This document shows, piece by piece, positions 8,501 through 11,412 of a stretch of 11,412 nucleotides of DNA (positions are counted from its first letter, which is position 1; each line of letters starts with the position of its first letter). A program made the translations under genes and the position numbers. The notes under the pieces were generated by a model. That model saw only the letters and a program-made list of their open reading frames with translations. It was not told where the DNA came from and ran no database searches. The stretch covers positions 1 to 11,412 of the forward strand of contig DKJA01000067.1 of assembly GCA_002454505.1 (NCBI GenBank), given 5' to 3'. This stretch comes from Oxalobacteraceae bacterium UBA6704. GTDB taxonomy: Bacteria; Pseudomonadota; Gammaproteobacteria; Burkholderiales; Burkholderiaceae_D.

Positions 8501-8975
8501 GCAGCGACAGTTCGTGCAGCGCCGCCATCCGCTCCACGGTGCCGGTGGGCGTGGCGGCCGCGCGGAGCGCCGATGCGGTGGCATCGGGCAGCATGCACGC
8601 CACCGGTTCCAGGCCCAGCGCCGCATCGACGGCATCGAGGATCGCCTGCGGGTCGGCCGGTTTCGGCAGCACGGTATCGACGCCGCAGCTGGCCGCCATC
8701 GTGCGCAGTTCCGGCAGCGAGTAGGTGGCCGAGAAGAAGATCACCGGCGTGGCGGCGATTGCCGGCGTGGCGCGCAGCAGCTGGACGAACTCGTAACCGT
8801 CCATCGTGGGCATCAGGATGTCGGTGATGACGAGGTCGGGCCGGTGGGTGCGGCACAGCTCAAGCGCCTGGGCGCCGTCGGCCGCCTGCAGCAGCCGGTG
8901 CGGGGTGAAACCCAGCAGCGTGGCCAGGTATTCGCGGTTCGTCGGCCGGTCGTCGACGATCAGGATGGTGGACAT
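5535..8975 (-). CDS. Double-receiver c-di-GMP protein: REC-GAF-PAS-PAS-GGDEF-EAL-REC
   Basis: This 1146-residue cytoplasmic signalling protein has no membrane segment. Domains in order: receiver 1-120 (phospho-acceptor D52, K105); GAF about 147-305; PAS about 330-450 and 455-570; GGDEF about 580-745; EAL about 755-1005; second receiver about 1022-1140 (D1072, S1100, K1123). The cyclase signature reads GADEF (662-666) instead of GGDEF, and the inhibitory RxxD site has P653 in place of Arg, although FDLDR and NDALGH are kept. The EAL part looks complete: EALLRW (790-795), N849, ELTES (881-885), DDFGTG (911-916), K932, E968 and QGYLFS. I therefore infer a c-di-GMP phosphodiesterase with a cyclase domain that is regulatory or weak. 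No histidine kinase is adjacent, so the phospho-donor is unknown. The start has AAGG five bases before it. It is divergent from ribBX. Confidence 0.95.
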   Translation of the reverse strand: MSTILIVDDRPTNREYLATLLGFTPHRLLQAADGAQALELCRTHRPDLVITDILMPTMDGYEFVQLLRATPAIAATPVIFFSATYSLPELRTMAASCGVDTVLPKPADPQAILDAVDAALGLEPVACMLPDATASALRAAATPTGTVERMAALHELSLRLNGERDTATMASRFCAAATAILDADIVVLCLLDPNEQHVQHVETLGIDADLVRPVLLERGGFPGNMMDNRDTLRRCVADGDMPVLPGGHPPVDNLLGIAVRDQLHLYGWVYAANRRGAPCFDDKDEQFLRMLAAQLAVAYENMNLYEVVQRHAAQLQMEMAARRSADAALRASEARYRAMTQSAPDAIIGSDQDQHVMHFNRAAESMFGYTEEEMLGRHITQLIAERSLGEHHDRVERFQRNRERVYSGRLVEMTLRRKNGDEFTAELALSVVNVDGQAIFTSIVRDTTARRALEERLRLSAQVFDSTQDSITMTDAHANIIAVNPAFELITGYTEREVVGLNPNVLRSGRHDGAFYRAMWHSLETQGQWAGEIWNRRKNGQVYPERLRINAVKDQREQVVAYVSVSSDISALKEAHTQLDFVSNHDPLTLLPNRNLLNDRLQLAMTSAQHGNRQIALLLFDLDRLQRINDALGHATGDALLQEIAARVARIVPPGDTLAHLGADEFAVVLTRCHNVDDVIVTVRKLMDQVAQPVRLAGQDLYVTASVGISLYPRDGATPGALLTGADVALSHVKDNGRNSFHFYTGEMNAHALRWMSLEIHLRHALERKELRLYYQPQVALATGRVAGMEALLRWHSEELGNVPPADFIPLAEDSGLILPIGNWVIEEACRQNKAWQMAGLPPLTVAVNVSARQFAAGTLPAVVRNALNSSGLAPRWLEVELTESVMMHDSEHTQMQLNELAAMGVSVSLDDFGTGYSSLGYLSRFRLDKLKIDQTFVKNITTDPRSAAIARATTALAHGLSLVVVAEGVETEGQLAFLRDMGCDKIQGYLFSRPLPADELATLLREQRMLAPTTTVVPATRTLLLVDDEPGVLRSLERAFRREGYRLLLAHSATEALELLAVNDVQVVISDQRMPLMNGTEFLARTRELYPETVRMILSGYADLASIKEAINRGAIYKFLSKPWDDDEMRQMVREAFLQVEKQTA

Positions 8976-9226
8976 AGTGCCTTTTTCACAAAGGGGTCCA
9001 TTGTTGGGAAATCATGCTACGCCACCCCCACGGGGGCGGGCGCACGGCTGTTCTGCTGATGGCGATGGTAAGACACCAAGGCTGAGTTCGCCAAATTGTT
9101 TCTTGGTTTCAGTGCGCGCATGACACATTGTCCGGCGCAAAAGCTTTCGCGGCGGCCGATAGTCGGGTAGAGGCGCCTTAAATCCATTAAAATAGCGGGT
9201 TAGGAAACACGCGAAGGATTTAAAAC
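8976..9226. promoter_or_regulatory. Divergent intergenic region between the c-di-GMP gene and ribBX
   Basis: This 251-base gap should hold the promoters for both flanking genes. No gene is seen in it. The part nearest ribBX (about 9178-9226) is AT-rich compared with its surroundings. I looked for the conserved blocks of the FMN riboswitch (RFN element), which often precedes ribB in proteobacteria, and did not find them. A near-palindrome centred on AAAGCTTT lies at 9136-9151. A short C-run/G-run hairpin (9025-9036) lies on the c-di-GMP gene side. Confidence 0.6.
9188..9193 (+). promoter_or_regulatory. Possible -10 element of the ribBX-ribH-nusB operon
   Basis: The sequence TAAAAT lies 33 bases before the ribBX start codon in the AT-rich end of the intergenic region. 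It differs from TATAAT by one base. No good -35 hexamer stands at 16-18 bases (the position reads GGGTAG), so the promoter may be weak, activator-dependent or wrongly placed. Confidence 0.3.
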
Positions 9227-10339
9227 ATGTCTATCTCCAGCACCGAAGAAATCGTCGCCGAGCTGCGCGCCGGCCGCATGGTGATCCTGGTCGACGAAGA
9301 AGACCGCGAAAACGAGGGCGACCTGGTGCTGGCGGCCGATTTCGTCACGCCGGAAGCGATCAATTTCATGATCCGCTACGCGCGCGGCCTGGTGTGCCTG
9401 ACGCTGGCCGAGGAAATCGTCGACCGGCTGGAACTGCCGCTGATGGCCACCCGTAACGGGACGTCGTTCGGCACCAATTTCACGGTGTCGATCGAAGCGG
9501 CCGAAGGTGTTACCACCGGTATTTCGGCGGCCGACCGGGCCCGCACGATCCAGGTGGCGGTGGCCAGGGATGCGAAAGCAAGCGACCTGGTGCAGCCGGG
9601 CCACATCTTCCCGTTGCGGGCCGTCAAGGGCGGCGTGCTGATGCGCGCCGGCCATACGGAAGCCGGTTGCGACCTGACCGCGATGGCCGGCCTGACGCCG
9701 GCGTCGGTGATCTGCGAGATCGTCAAGGACGACGGCACGATGGCGCGCCTGCCCGACCTGCTGGAATTCGGCAAGGAACACGGCATCAAGATCGGCACCA
9801 TCGCCGACCTGATCCACTACCGCAGCGCCAAGGAATGCATGGTCGAGCGGGTGGCCGAGCGCACGCTGCGCACGGCGCACGGCGAGTTCCGCATGATCGC
9901 CTTCCGCGACACGCCGAGCGGTTCCGCCCACCTGGCGCTGGTCCATGGCGAGATGCTGCCGGGCCGCGAGTCGCTGGTGCGCGTGCACCAGCCGGTGTCG
10001 ATCCTGGACCTGCTGGAAACGGAAACGACGACCCACTCGTGGAACGTGTCGGCATCGCTGAAGGCCATCAAGCAGTCGGAGCAGGGCGTGATGGTGCTGC
10101 TGAACTGCGGCGAGACGGCGGAGCAGCTGTTCGGCCAGCTGCAGGCACTGGACCAGCCGGCCAGCAAGCCGGCCGGCCGCGCCGCCAGCATGGACCTGCG
10201 CACCTATGGCATTGGCGCCCAGATCCTGCGCGCTGTCGGCGTGCACCAGATGAAGCTGCTGGCGAGCCCGCGCAAGATGCCGTCGATGACGGGCTTCGAC
10301 CTGGAAGTCACCGGCTACGTCGCGAAGCCGGACGCGTAA
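9227..10339 (+). CDS. ribBX: RibBX: DHBP synthase fused to a degenerate GTP cyclohydrolase II-like domain
   Basis: The first about 205 residues are 3,4-dihydroxy-2-butanone 4-phosphate synthase (RibB), which makes the four-carbon unit of riboflavin from ribulose 5-phosphate. The acidic loop DEEDRENEGDL (23-33), FGTNFTVSIE (81-90), QPGHIFPLRA (123-132) and GHTEAGCDL (142-150) are intact. Residues about 206-366 resemble GTP cyclohydrolase II (RibA), keeping DLRTYGIGAQIL (323-334). However, the zinc-binding cysteine motif is gone: after LVRVH (250-254) comes QPVSILDLLE, where RibA has SECLTGD and RCDCG. Such proteins are often labelled RibBA, but the published name for this proteobacterial variant is RibBX. 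GTP cyclohydrolase II activity is not expected. AAGGA at 9214-9218 sets the start, and ribH follows after 29 bases. The 370-residue length fits the fusion. Confidence 0.92.
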   Translation: MSISSTEEIVAELRAGRMVILVDEEDRENEGDLVLAADFVTPEAINFMIRYARGLVCLTLAEEIVDRLELPLMATRNGTSFGTNFTVSIEAAEGVTTGISAADRARTIQVAVARDAKASDLVQPGHIFPLRAVKGGVLMRAGHTEAGCDLTAMAGLTPASVICEIVKDDGTMARLPDLLEFGKEHGIKIGTIADLIHYRSAKECMVERVAERTLRTAHGEFRMIAFRDTPSGSAHLALVHGEMLPGRESLVRVHQPVSILDLLETETTTHSWNVSASLKAIKQSEQGVMVLLNCGETAEQLFGQLQALDQPASKPAGRAASMDLRTYGIGAQILRAVGVHQMKLLASPRKMPSMTGFDLEVTGYVAKPDA

Positions 10340-10356
10340 ACCATTCAACACTATAT

Positions 10357-10362
10357 AAGAGG
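10357..10362 (+). promoter_or_regulatory. Shine-Dalgarno that decides the ribH start
   Basis: AAGAGG stands six bases before the ATG at 10369. The ribH reading frame stays open far upstream into ribBX, so this site, together with the position of the conserved RIGIVQARFN segment, fixes the start. Confidence 0.75.
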
Positions 10363-10368
10363 CTAGTC

Positions 10369-10857
10369 ATGACCGTAGGAAGCTACGAAACCAATCTGAA
10401 CGGCGAAGGCCTGCGCATCGGCATCGTCCAGGCCCGCTTCAACGAAGACGTCTGCCACGGCCTGCTGTCGGCCTGCCTGGCCGAACTGAAACACCTGGGC
10501 GTGGCGGACGAAGACGTGCTGCACGTGGCCGTGCCGGGCGCGCTGGAAATCCCGCTGGTGCTGCAGAAGATGGCCGAGTCGGGCCAGTTCGACGCGCTGG
10601 TGGCGCTGGGCGCCGTGATCCGTGGCGAAACCTACCACTTCGAGCTGGTGTCGAACGAATCCGGCGCCGGCATCACGCGCATCGGCCTGGACTTCGGCAT
10701 CCCGATCGCCAACGCCGTGCTGACGACGGAGAACGACGAACAGGCCGAAGTGCGCATGGCCACCAAGGGCGCCGATGCGGCCCGCGTGGCCGTCGAGATG
10801 GCCAACCTGGCAATCGCCCTGGAAGAGCTGCAGCCGGACAGCGGCGAGGACGAGTAA
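10369..10857 (+). CDS. ribH: 6,7-dimethyl-8-ribityllumazine synthase
   Basis: RibH condenses the pyrimidine made through RibD with the four-carbon phosphate made by RibB to give the lumazine substrate of riboflavin synthase; in many bacteria it forms large pentamer-based shells. The protein has 162 residues, normal for the family. Family motifs are all present: RIGIVQARFN (16-25) with F24 stacking on the substrate, VPGALEIP (55-62), GAVIRGETYHFE (81-92) with the catalytic H90, and LTTENDEQAE (118-127) followed by R129 as a likely phosphate contact. The frame is open well upstream of this ATG, but the Shine-Dalgarno and family length support the start used. It lies 29 bases after ribBX and 22 before nusB, so the three form an operon. 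Identity is secure. Confidence 0.97.
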   Translation: MTVGSYETNLNGEGLRIGIVQARFNEDVCHGLLSACLAELKHLGVADEDVLHVAVPGALEIPLVLQKMAESGQFDALVALGAVIRGETYHFELVSNESGAGITRIGLDFGIPIANAVLTTENDEQAEVRMATKGADAARVAVEMANLAIALEELQPDSGEDE

Positions 10858-10870
10858 AAGCGTAAGAAAG

Positions 10871-10875
10871 AAGGA
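10871..10875 (+). promoter_or_regulatory. Shine-Dalgarno that decides the nusB start
   Basis: AAGGA stands four bases before the ATG at 10880. The nusB frame is also open for 35 codons upstream, inside ribH, but that stretch is arginine- and tryptophan-rich shadow sequence without NusB similarity. The ATG after this site is the better start. Confidence 0.75.
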
Positions 10876-10879
10876 AGAT

Positions 10880-11350
10880 ATGAACGATAAAAACCTGCAC
10901 GCCAACCCCAGCAAGAGCCGCACGCCGCGTCACCGCGCCCGCGAGTTCGCGCTGCAGGGCCTGTACCAGTGGCTGCTGAACAACGAGCCGGCGAAGACGG
11001 TGGTCAACAACATCCGCGGCGCCCATGGCTTCGACAAGGCGGACGGCGATTACTTCGCCGCGCTGCTGTACGGCGCGATCGAGCAGTCGGTCGAGCTGCG
11101 CGAAGCGTTCGCACCGCTGGTGGACCGCGGCATCGGCGAGCTGTCGCCGGTCGAGCACGCCGTGCTGCTGCTGGGCGCCTACGAGCTGAAGAACCAGCTG
11201 GACATCCCTTACCGCGTCGTCATCAACGAAGCGGTCGAGCTGACCAAGTCGTTCGGCGGCATCGACGGCCACAAATACGTCAACGGCGTGCTGGACAAGA
11301 TGGCACCGAAGCTGCGTGCCGACGAAGTAGGCGCCGACCGCAAGCGCTGA
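10880..11350 (+). CDS. nusB: Transcription antitermination factor NusB
   Basis: NusB pairs with NusE (ribosomal protein S10) at boxA RNA to build antitermination complexes on rRNA operons. The chosen start gives 156 residues, in the usual range. Recognisable parts are RHRAREFALQGLYQW near residues 17-31, the helical middle with ELSPVEHAVLLLGAYEL, IPYRVVINEAVELTKSFGG, and DGHKYVNGVLDKMAP near the C-terminus, which together are diagnostic. The N-terminal dozen residues before RTPRHRAR are poorly conserved. The gene is last in the ribBX-ribH-nusB set and is followed by a strong terminator. The ribH-nusB order is common in proteobacteria. Confidence 0.97.
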   Translation: MNDKNLHANPSKSRTPRHRAREFALQGLYQWLLNNEPAKTVVNNIRGAHGFDKADGDYFAALLYGAIEQSVELREAFAPLVDRGIGELSPVEHAVLLLGAYELKNQLDIPYRVVINEAVELTKSFGGIDGHKYVNGVLDKMAPKLRADEVGADRKR

Positions 11351-11371
11351 TCCGCTCCGCGCCTGCAAAGC

Positions 11372-11397
11372 AAAGCCACCTTCGCGGTGGCTTTTTT
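11372..11397 (+). terminator. Intrinsic terminator after nusB
   Basis: A nine-base-pair hairpin (AAAGCCACC at 11372-11380 with GGTGGCTTT at 11386-11394, loop TTCGC) runs into six T residues (11392-11397). It begins 22 bases after the nusB stop and marks the end of the ribBX-ribH-nusB transcript. Confidence 0.9.
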
Positions 11398-11412
11398 GTT
11401 TCCTGTAAAACA

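Noticed and set aside
9001..9040. Sigma-54-like promoter for the c-di-GMP gene
   Set aside because: A TGGC is present on the minus strand, but the GC at the correct -12 spacing is missing.
5820..9059. Long open frames on the plus strand opposite the c-di-GMP gene (two of roughly 500-560 codons)
   Set aside because: They are rich in His, Arg, Gln and Ala with no domain or Shine-Dalgarno, as expected for shadow frames opposite a high-GC gene. The minus-strand frame has clear conserved domains.
9200..10351. Minus-strand open frame opposite ribBX
   Set aside because: The composition is that of an antisense shadow, and ribBX in the plus strand is unmistakable.

Overview
The window is an 11.4 kb piece of a high-GC bacterial chromosome. 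Gene order and protein style point to a betaproteobacterium, most likely Oxalobacteraceae (Massilia or a relative). This is inferred from the proteins and from family knowledge, not from a database search. No rRNA, tRNA, CRISPR array, insertion sequence, integrase or phage gene was seen, and gene density is high.

Layout. (1) 1-2072, plus strand: the 3' end of ribD, complete ribE (riboflavin synthase), and a predicted exported protein of unknown family with an HExxH zinc-protease-like motif that starts 3 bases after ribE. (2) 2094-5346, minus strand: an exported DUF885-type metallopeptidase homologue, an OsmC-type peroxidase and an SMP-30/gluconolactonase-family enzyme. (3) 5347-5534: a gene-free stretch with a large imperfect inverted repeat built on a GGGGACTGTCCCC-like unit. 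(4) 5535-8975, minus strand: a 1146-residue cytoplasmic c-di-GMP protein, REC-GAF-PAS-PAS-GGDEF-EAL-REC. (5) 8976-9226: a divergent intergenic region. (6) 9227-11350, plus strand: ribBX, ribH and nusB, closed by a strong intrinsic terminator.

How the genes work together. RibD, RibE, RibB and RibH cover most of riboflavin synthesis. RibB makes the four-carbon unit, RibH joins it to the pyrimidine made through RibD, and RibE dismutates the resulting lumazine to riboflavin. GTP cyclohydrolase II, the first step on the purine branch, is not encoded by an intact domain here. The C-terminal half of the ribBA-like gene has lost the zinc-binding cysteines, so a separate ribA should lie elsewhere. nusB after ribH is a common bacterial arrangement. 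The block between ribE and ribBX (two exported metallopeptidase-like proteins, OsmC, a lactonase-type enzyme and the c-di-GMP hub) has no evident link to riboflavin and looks like an accessory insertion splitting the rib cluster.

No clearly new multi-gene system is visible. The best leads are the unclassified HEANH protein coupled to ribE, the RibBX fusion, the double-receiver c-di-GMP protein with an altered GGDEF signature, and the inverted-repeat element.
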